Of a DNA stretch of 64,000 bases, positions 35,824-45,041 are shown in pieces. Position numbers and translations under genes: made by a program. Below the pieces are notes generated by a model that was not told the origin of the DNA, ran no database searches, and saw only the letters and a program-made list of their open reading frames with translations. Each line of letters starts with the position of its first letter. Positions within the stretch are counted from its first letter, which is position 1. Location: the NCBI GenBank assembly GCA_905211645.1, contig CAJMBK010000007.1, positions 24,013 through 88,012 of the forward strand, given 5' to 3'. The DNA is from an uncultured Caryophanales bacterium. GTDB taxonomy: Bacteria; Bacillota_I; Bacilli_A; RFN20; CAG-288.

Positions 35824-35963
35824 AAGAAACCTCTTTTCAATATTATAATTAAATAAAAAACCGCTTGCATTAAAAATATTAACGTAAATTTATAGGAATC
35901 ATCTAACTCATCAAAAAGTCAAAATCTGCCGATTTTATGGGATATATTTTTAATTAGAAGCAA

Positions 35964-35990
35964 GAAAAAACTCTCGGAAATCCGAGAGTT
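35964..35990 (-). terminator. Intrinsic terminator of the jet operon
   Basis: 9-bp stem (35969-35977 with 35982-35990, loop AAAT) followed on the minus strand by a T-run. Confidence 0.88.
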
Positions 35991-36007
35991 AGTATCAATA
36001 ATTAGTT

Positions 36008-39000
36008 TTAGTTATTTTCATCCTTATTTTCATTGACTAAATCAGCGAAAACGGATGTAATCTTTGTCTCAGGTTTTGTCATATCCTTGTAGACATCGAT
36101 GTAGGATCTGGAACCCTTCTTTTCATCATGGATTGCAACAAGGATGAGGTCAACGTAGTTAACAAGGTCACGTAATTTTTCACTAGGTGTGGATAAGATT
36201 GCTTGTAAACCGAATTGCTTGAGAAGTAAGCAAGCTTGGTTGATTCTTCCTGCGTCCATCTTGGAGAAGGCTTCGTCGAAGATGACCAAACGGATGGTAT
36301 CGTTATTATTTGCTTGGCTAACACGGTAGAGTTGAGCAAATGAAGCTAAGATTGAGATGTAGAAAGGTGTTTGAGATTCACCACCTGATGTTGATTTGAA
36401 GGTGTAAGCTAAGGATGTAGTTTCACCGGTATCACCTTTTTTAACTAACAAGTCGAAGACAAGGTATGTTGTGTAATCGGTGAACTTATCGATATTCTTC
36501 ATGATGATTTCTTTTTCGTCACGGTTTGTTGCACCGGTGTCTGAAATCATGTTGAAGAGTTCTTCCATCTTATCACGGTATTTCTCTAAGTATTCATCTT
36601 CAGCATCACCAATCTTCAAAAGTAAGTCATCCATGATCATGTCGTAGTAATCACCGAATGCTCTGTTAGGAACAACTGAAAATTCGTATGAGTCACGACC
36701 GAAGTGACAATCTTTCAAAGCCAAATTCAAATCATCGATTTGAGATTTAACAGTGGTGATTGAGTTTCTTAACTTGTAGATAAAGTCATCTCTGAACTCT
36801 TTGATAGCCTTGGAGTGAGCAGTTTGGATCTTCTGTTGATAGTCAGGAAGTTTGACATCAGAGAGTTCCAAGAGTTCCTTATCGAAATCTTCATTGGAAG
36901 TTTCGTTGGTGACATCGTAGCTGACACTGTACTTAGTGTTGTAATTTGCTCTGGCCTGTAAAAGTTGACTTCTTGCGGATTGAAGCTTGATAGCAACTTG
37001 TCTGTTTCTCTTGGAGATTTCAGTTGCAAGTTTATCGATACCGAATTCGGAACAAATCTTTTGGAACTCAGGTTCGAAGATATTATCAACATCTTCTTTC
37101 TTGTAGTCGTGTTCGAGTTTGTAACGAACTCTTTCAAGATCATCTTTGATCTTAGGATATTCAACTTCTCTCAAGTTTCTGATGTTGTTGTAAGCAGCAC
37201 CTTTTTCAAGGAGTAAGGCTTCGTTTTGCTTTTGCAAATCGGTGATATCCTTTTCAAAGTTGCTAATTTGTTCATCCAAAGCGGAAACATCGGAGAGATT
37301 ACCTTCATGAAGTTGGTTATCCAAACTTTCGACTCTTCTTTCCAAATCTTCAACTTTAGCAAAGTTAGCAATCTTTTCAAGGATTGAATTTGCTTCGTAA
37401 TCGGAAATAACTTGATTGGTGACGATATTTTGAATGAGTTCGGCAATATCGTTTAAAATTGAGACTTCCTTTTCAAGTTTATTACGTTCTTGATGGTAGG
37501 AGAATTGAGTCTTTTCATCGATCTTAGTACCCAAGAAGGTGTAGTCACCTTTTCTCTTATCGAGGTACCATGATGAGAAGTTTCTATAACCGGTGCAGTT
37601 TGCTAAAAGACCGAAACCAGCTTCACGAGCTTCTTCGAAGGTATCACACTTTTTGATTCTTCCGAGTAAGAAGTCGGTGTAGGCTCTTGCACCAGCGTGA
37701 TCAGTTTTAATAAGTTTTGCAACTGAGTCTGGATTTGATGGAGGATTGGATTTGACAATCTTCTCACTATCGATAATTGCGATGGAGTAGAAGTTGTAGT
37801 TTTCACAGATTCTACCTAACAATTTTGAAGCTTCGTTGTAGTATTTTTCGTTGACGAAGAGATTCAATCTTTGTGGTGAGATTGCACATTCGATAGCTCT
37901 TGTCCAGGCTTTATCGGTAATATCGACTAAGTCGCAGTAGATTTGGACTTTAGCGTCATGATATCTATCTTTAAGTTGTCTCTCAAAGTCATCTTTAACT
38001 TGAGTGTAGATTTGAGGGAAAACCTTTTGACCACCGGAAAGGGTAGCGATGGAATTTTCGATCTCATTCATCTCATTCGCTTTTTCAGAAATGAAATTAC
38101 GGATGATAGAAGTGATGTTAGTACCGTCATTTCTTAAAGTTTCCATCTCTTCTTTGTAGGATAAAAGTGTATCTTCAGTGATGCATTTTGAAGCGATGTA
38201 GCTAGCAATTTGCTTGGAGTGAGCAAGGAATTGTTGACAGTTGGAAACAAATTCGATGTATGAGTTATGCAAGGATGCATTAACAGAGGAGAAGTCATAA
38301 TTTGCATACTTGTTGATGAAGTTTGTGAGTGGGGTGATGTAATTATCAACATATCTTTGCAAAGAATCATAAGCATCTTGATAATCTCTGGTGTAAATAA
38401 CGATGGTATTTGTTAATTGATTCTTACTTGTGTTGAGTTTTTCAGTTAAAGAATAACCGGATGATTGAAGTTTCTTAGCAAGGTAACCTTCCTTTTGACT
38501 TTGCAAATCTTGGATTGTTGCTAAGTTATTTTCGTAGATTCTATCGTTATTCTTGATCTTATTATCGTTTGCACGAATTTGATCGTCGATTTGATTCAAA
38601 GTCTTATTCAATCTTTCGAAGTCGACTCTATCATTGATGTAAGTAAAACTTGATAAAGAGTTCTTCAAAGAGGTGAATTCTTGATATTTTTGACCGATAT
38701 CAGTCAATTCTTCAATTTGAGTTTGAATCTTCTTAGCGGCGATTTCAAGAAGTTTATAGTTTTCGATATTCTTCTGCATGGAAGTGATATCGATCTTATT
38801 TTCAACGTCGCAGACGAATTCAGTGATGAATTGAGAGATGTTGGAAATTGGTTTAAAACCGACTGCTTTCTTGAACAAATTGAAGTATTTTGTAGGTAAT
38901 TGACCGAATAATTCCTTGATGAATTGTTGATATGAAAGGTTTGTATCAAAGAATTTGTAGTCATCTTTATCGTAAGTTCTCTTGCAGTAATCAGAGAGCT

Positions 39001-39469
39001 CTCTAATTGTTAAAGGTCTAACAATCTGTTGAGCATCAGTTAAATCTGCATTTGTGAAGTTGTGCTCTGGGAACTTATCGTTGATATAGAAGAATGATTG
39101 GCTCTTTTCAGTATCGATGACATCGAAAACGATACCGACAGTGAAGTGCTTATCGGTTTTATCATCGTAGAATTGACAGGCGATGTAGGAGGAGAAACGA
39201 CCGCTTCTTAAGCAGATTTCTTCACCGTTTGCCTTTTTACCAGTTTCACAACGGAGATAACCCATAAGGGTTCTGGATGATTTTTCACTAGCAGCTTTAT
39301 TGAAGTTATTACCGGTTGTATCACCTAAGAAGATGATTTGTAAAGCATCGATAATAGTTGATTTACCAGTACCGTTTGCACCGGTTAAGAAGGTGATATT
39401 TTCAATATTTGTTGTGGTATTTGTGAATAAATGCCAGTTGATTAAACGTAATTTTTCTAATTTTTTCAT
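36008..39469 (-). CDS. jetC: JetC / MksB-like SMC ATPase of a Wadjet-type complex
   Basis: 1153 residues. SMC-family motor with Walker A GANGTGKS (30-37), a long coiled-coil region (about 240-400 and 690-1010) around a central hinge-like globular part (about 460-640, with NCTGYRNFSSWYLDKRKGDY), and the C-terminal signature SGGE from Ser1028 plus Walker B Asp1065-Glu1066 (VIFDEAFSKMD). The motif order and the STSGGESQTPFYISILASFA stretch are those of the JetC subunits that restrict plasmids in Wadjet systems. It follows jetB by 12 bases. All ATPase motifs are intact, so an active loop-extruding motor is expected. Confidence 0.92.
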   Translation of the reverse strand: MKKLEKLRLINWHLFTNTTTNIENITFLTGANGTGKSTIIDALQIIFLGDTTGNNFNKAASEKSSRTLMGYLRCETGKKANGEEICLRSGRFSSYIACQFYDDKTDKHFTVGIVFDVIDTEKSQSFFYINDKFPEHNFTNADLTDAQQIVRPLTIRELSDYCKRTYDKDDYKFFDTNLSYQQFIKELFGQLPTKYFNLFKKAVGFKPISNISQFITEFVCDVENKIDITSMQKNIENYKLLEIAAKKIQTQIEELTDIGQKYQEFTSLKNSLSSFTYINDRVDFERLNKTLNQIDDQIRANDNKIKNNDRIYENNLATIQDLQSQKEGYLAKKLQSSGYSLTEKLNTSKNQLTNTIVIYTRDYQDAYDSLQRYVDNYITPLTNFINKYANYDFSSVNASLHNSYIEFVSNCQQFLAHSKQIASYIASKCITEDTLLSYKEEMETLRNDGTNITSIIRNFISEKANEMNEIENSIATLSGGQKVFPQIYTQVKDDFERQLKDRYHDAKVQIYCDLVDITDKAWTRAIECAISPQRLNLFVNEKYYNEASKLLGRICENYNFYSIAIIDSEKIVKSNPPSNPDSVAKLIKTDHAGARAYTDFLLGRIKKCDTFEEAREAGFGLLANCTGYRNFSSWYLDKRKGDYTFLGTKIDEKTQFSYHQERNKLEKEVSILNDIAELIQNIVTNQVISDYEANSILEKIANFAKVEDLERRVESLDNQLHEGNLSDVSALDEQISNFEKDITDLQKQNEALLLEKGAAYNNIRNLREVEYPKIKDDLERVRYKLEHDYKKEDVDNIFEPEFQKICSEFGIDKLATEISKRNRQVAIKLQSARSQLLQARANYNTKYSVSYDVTNETSNEDFDKELLELSDVKLPDYQQKIQTAHSKAIKEFRDDFIYKLRNSITTVKSQIDDLNLALKDCHFGRDSYEFSVVPNRAFGDYYDMIMDDLLLKIGDAEDEYLEKYRDKMEELFNMISDTGATNRDEKEIIMKNIDKFTDYTTYLVFDLLVKKGDTGETTSLAYTFKSTSGGESQTPFYISILASFAQLYRVSQANNNDTIRLVIFDEAFSKMDAGRINQACLLLKQFGLQAILSTPSEKLRDLVNYVDLILVAIHDEKKGSRSYIDVYKDMTKPETKITSVFADLVNENKDENN

Positions 39470-39481
39470 GTTGATACCGCC

Positions 39482-40147
39482 TTATTCGTTCTCACCGAAG
39501 ATTCCTTGTAAATCCTCTACTTCGGCATTTTCATCAGTATCGATTTCTTCAGAGGAAAGTTTATTTCTTAAAAGGTTAACTTTCTCTGGATTGATACAGA
39601 ACTTGATAGGTGGGAGAATGAAGAATGAGAAGTTGATATCGTAGAAGTTATGTTCGCACTTTAAAACGATATTGTAGTTGGATAAAAGTCTTAAACTCAT
39701 TGCTAATTGTTGAAAAGTAATCTTCTTATTAGCAGTGGAAAGACCTAAATCCTTCAAAGTCATCTTCAAAGTTGAAGAGTTCATAAAGACTCTAGTTTGA
39801 TTTGGATTTTCAGCAATCTTCTTGTCGTAATAACTTCTTAAAGCGTAAACAAGTAAAGTTGTTGCTGTATCGATTCTTAAGTGATTCTTATTTTGGAGTG
39901 ATCTTGTGTAGTAAACACCTAAATTTTCATCAACTTCGAGAGCGACATCCATGTATGAAAGATAGTCTTCAAAGAGTGAGAAGTGTTTCTCGATAAAGGT
40001 GTAATCGTAGTTGATTTTATCGGTAGAAGTGTTTCTATCGTAACGCATTTTGGTGATGAAACATTGATATAAAAGGTTGTTCAATGTGTTTCTGAAATCA
40101 CTTTTATCTGCTGAACTCATTTTTTCATATTCTTCAACAAAGTTCAT
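39482..40147 (-). CDS. jetB: JetB / MksE-like subunit (DUF4194)
   Basis: 221 residues. Kite-type winged-helix partner of the SMC complex. It shows the DUF4194 pattern: NNLLYQCFITKMRYD at the start, YTFIEKHFSLFEDYLSYM, VALEVDENLGVYYTRSL, LLVYALRSYYDKK and the final winged helix TFQQLAMSLRLLSNYNIV. An acidic tail follows (SSEEIDTDENAEVEDLQ). Its start overlaps the jetA stop by one base, so it is translationally coupled. Confidence 0.88.
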   Translation of the reverse strand: MNFVEEYEKMSSADKSDFRNTLNNLLYQCFITKMRYDRNTSTDKINYDYTFIEKHFSLFEDYLSYMDVALEVDENLGVYYTRSLQNKNHLRIDTATTLLVYALRSYYDKKIAENPNQTRVFMNSSTLKMTLKDLGLSTANKKITFQQLAMSLRLLSNYNIVLKCEHNFYDINFSFFILPPIKFCINPEKVNLLRNKLSSEEIDTDENAEVEDLQGIFGENE

Positions 40148-41607
40148 TATTTAAAGCTCTCCTTTCTGATAAATTTGTATTTAGGCATGAGGTAATTGTC
40201 AAATCTAATTTCATCGCAGATTTTTTCGATGTCGAAGTAGTAGTTTCCAAATGATGCTTTAACAATTCCATAAATGTAAAGAACAAAGTCGTTGAGATCT
40301 GTGAAAGTAAAGTCTGTGGTTAAGATCTCTTTTCTACCTTTGAAGTTTTTAAGGTAGAAGGCTTTGACTGCTTCATCTGAGAATAAACTGACTTCGGTTT
40401 CAATGAAGTTGAAAAGATTGTCATCAGAGAAGAAATCATCAGGTTCATCCATTGGTAAGAAACCAACATCTTGAATCTGCTTTCTTTCTCTAGGCATAGT
40501 CAAACTATCGCTGTCGATGAAGACCTTTGAAGAGATATCGATGGTATCGGAAATTTCTTCAATATCGAGTTCTTCCAAGTTGGTGACGTTGGATTTTCTA
40601 ATAATCTCTGCAAGGCGGACGATGATGGCATCGATTTTACCTTCCATAGTTTTATCTGAAGAGGATAAGAAATTAACTTTCTTTTGAACTGCTTCTGTGT
40701 AATCAGCATTATCCTTGTCGATTGAGAAGAATTCTCTGTTAAGTCCAGAGAAAGTGTCAATAAGTCTTTGGATAAGGGATGTGACATTGACAGCAATCTC
40801 ATCGGTTGATTGATTGACGTATCTTCCATCGTATTTTGCTTGGGTGACAAGCTTTGTGATAATACGGTTGTCTCTTAACCACTTTCTGAGAATGTCGACG
40901 ATAGGTTGGGTGTACAAACCTAAGGAATCGTAAGTTTTCATTGGGTGGTAGATCTTATCACCTATTTGAACCTTGAATAAGTCGAAGTGGCTTCTCAAAG
41001 CTTCGTTTGGATTTGTCATGTCTTGCAATTTGCTGCCGAAAACTTTGATGGAGTGCTTCAATGTAGTAACGGAGAGTTCAAGCTCTTGAGCGTTGTGCTC
41101 AGCGTTACAAAGAGTTCTGAACATTTGGTCATCCTCTTTTTCGTTTTCAAGATTAAGTTCTGAGTAAGTTTGGTGAACAAGAGGTAAATAGACTGTTCCT
41201 TCACTAGCCATTTTGTAGATAACTTCGATCATCTGGATGGAATAAACTGGGAGATAGATTTTTTCAACTCCGTATTTATCCTTTTCAATTTGGAACCATC
41301 CGCAGTTTTGAAGTTCTCTGACGATATAGTTTGTCTTGGAGTTGATTGAAGATGGATCTTCTTCATCAACTTTAATATCAGTGATGTTCTCTTCGTCTGA
41401 TTCTTCCTTGTCAACTTGGGGGTTGAATAAGTTGATGAGTTCACTACCTTTGTTTTTTAAAGCGTTGATAAAATCGACCTTCTTGATTTCGGATCTGTAA
41501 ATGATGAGATGGTCGTACAAGGTTAAAAGTGCAAAGGCATAAACTGCACGGTACTTTCTTGCAAGTGGCGAGAAAAAATTATCAGGAATTTTATCAAAAA
41601 GTTTCAA
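40147..41607 (-). CDS. jetA: JetA / MksF-like kleisin subunit
   Basis: 486 residues. The N-terminus MKLFDKIPDNFFSPLARKYR is characteristic of the Wadjet JetA (DUF5716-type) family, followed by a winged-helix region with NYIVRELQNCGWFQIEKD, a helical middle (about 150-330) and a C-terminal segment that should clamp the SMC head. It is the kleisin of the JetABC condensin-like complex. The start is TTG with AAGGAGA 8 bases upstream. First gene of the operon jetA-jetB-jetC; no jetD gene follows. Confidence 0.88.
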   Translation of the reverse strand: MKLFDKIPDNFFSPLARKYRAVYAFALLTLYDHLIIYRSEIKKVDFINALKNKGSELINLFNPQVDKEESDEENITDIKVDEEDPSSINSKTNYIVRELQNCGWFQIEKDKYGVEKIYLPVYSIQMIEVIYKMASEGTVYLPLVHQTYSELNLENEKEDDQMFRTLCNAEHNAQELELSVTTLKHSIKVFGSKLQDMTNPNEALRSHFDLFKVQIGDKIYHPMKTYDSLGLYTQPIVDILRKWLRDNRIITKLVTQAKYDGRYVNQSTDEIAVNVTSLIQRLIDTFSGLNREFFSIDKDNADYTEAVQKKVNFLSSSDKTMEGKIDAIIVRLAEIIRKSNVTNLEELDIEEISDTIDISSKVFIDSDSLTMPRERKQIQDVGFLPMDEPDDFFSDDNLFNFIETEVSLFSDEAVKAFYLKNFKGRKEILTTDFTFTDLNDFVLYIYGIVKASFGNYYFDIEKICDEIRFDNYLMPKYKFIRKESFK

Positions 41608-41652
41608 TCTAAAATTCTCCTTTTTTCTAAGGGGTAGTAAACAACTATTTAA

Positions 41653-41681
41653 ATTATAGATAAATAAATATCTACATACAA
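41653..41681 (-). promoter_or_regulatory. Promoter of the jetABC operon
   Basis: On the minus strand: TTGTAT (41681-41676), 17-base spacer, TATAAT (41658-41653), about 45 bases before the jetA start. Confidence 0.65.
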
Positions 41682-41844
41682 TTAAAATATATGTTAAATT
41701 TTAGGCTCAAGATTTTGGACTTTTTATCTTTTGTGTCTAAGAAATAATGTAAAATTTTGACATTGTGTATAAATTTAAAATTTGAATTGAAATTACAAAT
41801 TTCTCTTCTTGAAGATAAGATTTTTATAAGTTAAAAGTTCCTTG

Positions 41845-41853
41845 TGATATACT
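41845..41853 (+). promoter_or_regulatory. Extended -10 promoter giving a probable leaderless mRNA
   Basis: TGATATACT (TG at 41845-41846, TATACT 41848-41853) lies seven bases before the ATG at 41861, and there is no Shine-Dalgarno. Transcription would start at or next to the start codon. Confidence 0.5.
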
Positions 41854-41860
41854 TTTTAAC

Positions 41861-42382
41861 ATGAAAAAGATAGATTCAAATATGAAGATTTACCCTTCAT
41901 TTAAAAATATGTTATTGGTAATTTTGTCTGCTGGTGGCGTCATCATTCTATTCACAGTTTTATTCACCATCCTTTCAAATTACATCACAACAATGAACAC
42001 AGGAAATATAACCTTGTTCTACTTAGGCGATTTGATTTTACCTGGCATCTTAGTTTGTATCACAATTTTCTTTATCATCTTCACAAGGTTTAGATCCTAT
42101 TACGTTTTTACTCCTAATGGTTTGGTTTTCCAAAAGTACACCAAGAAAGTTTTCTACCCTTACAAAGAAATCATCTACATCGATGATGTTAGAAGTAGAA
42201 AAGAAAATAAAGTTTACATCTACATGGTTTCCGGCTCCGAAGCTATTCTTGCTGGAGATACAAATAAAGTTTTATTGAGTCAACTTCTTTTCAGATGTGA
42301 GAACATGCTTTCAAGAAATGATTTCTTACGTAAATATCCTAATAAGCGATTAACTGAAGCTAAATCTAAATCAGATAAGTAA
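41861..42382 (+). CDS. Small membrane protein with PH-like cytoplasmic domain
   Basis: 173 residues. Two membrane helices (about 19-43 and 55-80) followed by a beta-rich domain (about 85-150) whose pattern YYVFTPNGLVFQKYTKKVFY and YPYKEIIYIDDVRSR resembles bacterial pleckstrin-homology-like domains that follow membrane helices. Function unknown. It is the first gene of a three-gene unit with a membrane acyltransferase and an acyl ligase (gaps of 2 and -4 bases), which suggests a role at the membrane in the same process. No ribosome binding site; probable leaderless start. Confidence 0.6.
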   Translation: MKKIDSNMKIYPSFKNMLLVILSAGGVIILFTVLFTILSNYITTMNTGNITLFYLGDLILPGILVCITIFFIIFTRFRSYYVFTPNGLVFQKYTKKVFYPYKEIIYIDDVRSRKENKVYIYMVSGSEAILAGDTNKVLLSQLLFRCENMLSRNDFLRKYPNKRLTEAKSKSDK

Positions 42383-42384
42383 TC

Positions 42385-43323
42385 ATGAGAGAGTTGCAAA
42401 CTAAGTTGGTACTTAACGATAAAAAATTGAACAAAATGGTTTCTCTTTATAAGCCAAAAGGTAAGAGACTTCGCTTTAGAGAAATCGATATTTTGCGTGG
42501 AATCTGCATTATTTTGGTTGTTTTGTACCATACTTGTGTTTACACTTCAATGCTTCCAAATATCTTTAATATCTACTCCGATCCAATGAACGTAAATGAA
42601 GGTTTAAGAAATTTTATTTACTTCTGTAGTGATATGAGTGCTCAGGAAGGTGTAATGGAATTCTTAGTTCAGTTATTCTCGTCAGTTTTCATCGTTTTGA
42701 CTGGACTTTCCACGGTATTTTCAAGAGATAACCTTAAAAGAGGCGTTCTTTTATTAGTTGTCGCTGAACTTTATACAACAATTACCTATATTATTTCTAC
42801 CTTCATGGGAAGTAAAAATATCGTTGTTGTCTTTGGTATCTTACATCTACTATCTTTCTGTTTATTATTTAAGTGCTTTGTTGATTGGGTATACAGATTA
42901 ATCTCTAAAAAAGAGCCTCCTGTAGTCTTCTATATGATATTAGCAATTTTAATCTTCTGGATTGGAATTGTTTTTAGATATGTATATTTTCCAGGCTTTA
43001 TACAAGCACATTCAGATCCATATTTTGCTTCATATCCAAATATTGAAAGCATAATTAAAATTTGTTGTGGTGTCACAGCTTTCGGCTCTGATTACTTCCC
43101 AATTTTTCCTAAAGCGAGTTTCTTCTTTTTAGGTGTAGTAATTGGTCACATCTTCTACATGAATCGAAAGAAACCTTATTTTAAATTCTTAGATAGCAAG
43201 GTATTTTTGCCAATTAATTTCATCGGTTCACATACTATATACTTTTACGTGGCATTTCCATTTGTATACTTTATAATTGTAGGGGCAATTTTACTAGGAA
43301 TGGGATATGGATTGTTGATATGA
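42385..43323 (+). CDS. HGSNAT/DUF1624-like membrane acetyltransferase
   Basis: 312 residues with about seven to eight membrane helices. The N-terminal RFREIDILRGICIILVVLYH matches the catalytic start of the heparan-alpha-glucosaminide N-acetyltransferase-like family (Arg-x-x-x-x-D-x-x-R-G followed by the membrane His that relays the acetyl group). Such proteins move acetyl groups across the membrane onto sugars. Its gene overlaps the following acyl ligase (ATGA), so the two are coupled; a cell-surface or lipid modification pathway is a reasonable inference. Substrate unknown. Confidence 0.72.
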   Translation: MRELQTKLVLNDKKLNKMVSLYKPKGKRLRFREIDILRGICIILVVLYHTCVYTSMLPNIFNIYSDPMNVNEGLRNFIYFCSDMSAQEGVMEFLVQLFSSVFIVLTGLSTVFSRDNLKRGVLLLVVAELYTTITYIISTFMGSKNIVVVFGILHLLSFCLLFKCFVDWVYRLISKKEPPVVFYMILAILIFWIGIVFRYVYFPGFIQAHSDPYFASYPNIESIIKICCGVTAFGSDYFPIFPKASFFFLGVVIGHIFYMNRKKPYFKFLDSKVFLPINFIGSHTIYFYVAFPFVYFIIVGAILLGMGYGLLI

Positions 43324-45002
43324 AGAGAAATTACGATTTAAAAAGTATTCATTACAAAGAAATTAACGATTTTGAATCATTAGCTGAAGCAAAGAAAACT
43401 GAAGGTAGAATTAAGTTGTCTCTTTATAATGCTATTAAAAGAGATTTTGATTTAAATAACCCTGCTTTAACATACAGAAGTGCCATCATTTCCTATAAGG
43501 AACTTTTACAAAATATCGATGTTTACGCAAGGAAATTATATAAATTAGGTGTTAGAAAAGATACTAAAGTTTGTTTGATTTGTCCAAATTGTCCACAGAC
43601 AGTTTATTTGATTTATGCACTCAATAAAATAGGTGCAATTTCACTTATTTTATTCCCAACAACAACTGAATACGAAGCTTTGCAAAAGATTGATGAAGTT
43701 GAATGCGAATACTTTTTCACCACTGATATATTCGTTAGAAAATATCCAAATGTTCAAGCAAAATTAGATACTTACCTAATCTCAATGTTTGATTATTTGA
43801 ATAAGGTTGAGAAAGCATATTTACTTGCAATTTATAATAAGGATATTCAACTTTTAGATAAAAACATCTTACTTAATAACATTGAAGATGACACTTCAAT
43901 TGACTTTGAAATTAACAATGATTGCATGAAACCATCATTCTATTTGGGAAGTGGTGGAACAACAGGCAAAAGTAAGATTATTGTTCTAAATGATAAGGGA
44001 ATCAACACTGTTTCTAACTACTGTGCTTACATTTTAAGAAAGAGACAGAAAGACTTAATTAATACCTCAATGATGGCATTGATTCCTTTCTTTCATGGTT
44101 ATGGATTAACAATGGGATTACATGCTCCTTTATACAATGGTGCTTGCTCAGCTTTATTTGTTAAATTTGATGTAAATGCAGTTATCACTGCAATTAAAAA
44201 GAACAGAATTAACTACATGATTTCTGTTCCATACATGATTAGAAAAATTCTTGAAAATAGAAGATTCTATTCCAAAGGTTTGAAGTATTTAACGCACGTT
44301 TTTATCGGTGCTTCTCACCCAGAATATTCACTTTTAAAGACTTTTGATGAAGCTATGACTAAGTACAATTCGAGTGGTGAAATCTTGGAAGGTTATGGTT
44401 TAACTGAAGTAAGTACCGTCAACGCAGTTTCTAGAAAAGGTGAAAAGAAATACCTTTCTGTTGGAAAACCTTTGCCTTTTGTTAAAGCAAAGATTGCGAC
44501 AAAAGATAATTATTTCGTAACTGAAAATAATGTAATTGGAGAACTCTGCTTAAACAGTGAAACAGTTATGCTTAATTACTACAACGAAGAATTAAATAAC
44601 GATATTTATATTGTAGATTCAGATGGTAGAAAGTATCTTAAAACAGGCGATTTAGCCTACATTGATGAAGATGGTTTTATCTATATTGTAGGAAGAATAA
44701 AGAACATTATTAAGATTTCAGGTTACACTATCTTCCCAGAAGATATCTGCAAAGTTGCCTGCGAAAACTTCTTAGTTAAAGACGCAGCTGTTAAAGTTTT
44801 CAGTGATGGAACTCATAAGCAAATTTATCTCTATCTTGAAGTTGAAAGAAAGCATCAAACTGAAGATTTAGTAATTGATGTTCAAAATGCTTTGAAAGAA
44901 AAATTAATTAAATACGCTCAACCATATAAGATTGTCGTTGTCGATAATTTGCCTAGAAATAATGCAGGTAAAATCGATTATTTGAAATTAGAAAGAGAGT
45001 AA
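43320..45002 (+). CDS. AMP-forming acyl-CoA/acyl-acid ligase
   Basis: 560 residues, ANL superfamily. Activates a carboxylic acid with ATP. Motifs: SGGTTGKSK (A3 loop, about 211-219), GYGLTEVS (A5), YLKTGDLAYIDEDGFIYIVGR (A7-A8) and the C-terminal catalytic Lys in NNAGKIDYLKL (A10). The N-terminal part resembles medium/long-chain acyl ligases. It begins inside the end of the acetyltransferase gene. The coupling suggests that the acyl group it activates feeds the membrane acyltransfer, though this is inference. A palindromic terminator follows. Confidence 0.88.
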   Translation: MKRNYDLKSIHYKEINDFESLAEAKKTEGRIKLSLYNAIKRDFDLNNPALTYRSAIISYKELLQNIDVYARKLYKLGVRKDTKVCLICPNCPQTVYLIYALNKIGAISLILFPTTTEYEALQKIDEVECEYFFTTDIFVRKYPNVQAKLDTYLISMFDYLNKVEKAYLLAIYNKDIQLLDKNILLNNIEDDTSIDFEINNDCMKPSFYLGSGGTTGKSKIIVLNDKGINTVSNYCAYILRKRQKDLINTSMMALIPFFHGYGLTMGLHAPLYNGACSALFVKFDVNAVITAIKKNRINYMISVPYMIRKILENRRFYSKGLKYLTHVFIGASHPEYSLLKTFDEAMTKYNSSGEILEGYGLTEVSTVNAVSRKGEKKYLSVGKPLPFVKAKIATKDNYFVTENNVIGELCLNSETVMLNYYNEELNNDIYIVDSDGRKYLKTGDLAYIDEDGFIYIVGRIKNIIKISGYTIFPEDICKVACENFLVKDAAVKVFSDGTHKQIYLYLEVERKHQTEDLVIDVQNALKEKLIKYAQPYKIVVVDNLPRNNAGKIDYLKLERE

Positions 45003-45008
45003 AAATGA

Positions 45009-45039
45009 AAAAAGGTACCCAATTGGGTACCTTATTTTT
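45009..45039. terminator. Bidirectional terminator
   Basis: Perfect 9-bp stem (45013-45021 with 45026-45034, loop AATT) flanked by A- and T-runs; serves the acyl ligase operon and the convergent dagK operon. Confidence 0.88.
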
Positions 45040-45041
45040 AA

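Noticed and set aside
34498..39644. Antisense ORFs of 60-130 codons over glgC and jetC
   Set aside because: No ribosome binding sites and poor composition; the minus-strand genes have complete conserved motifs.
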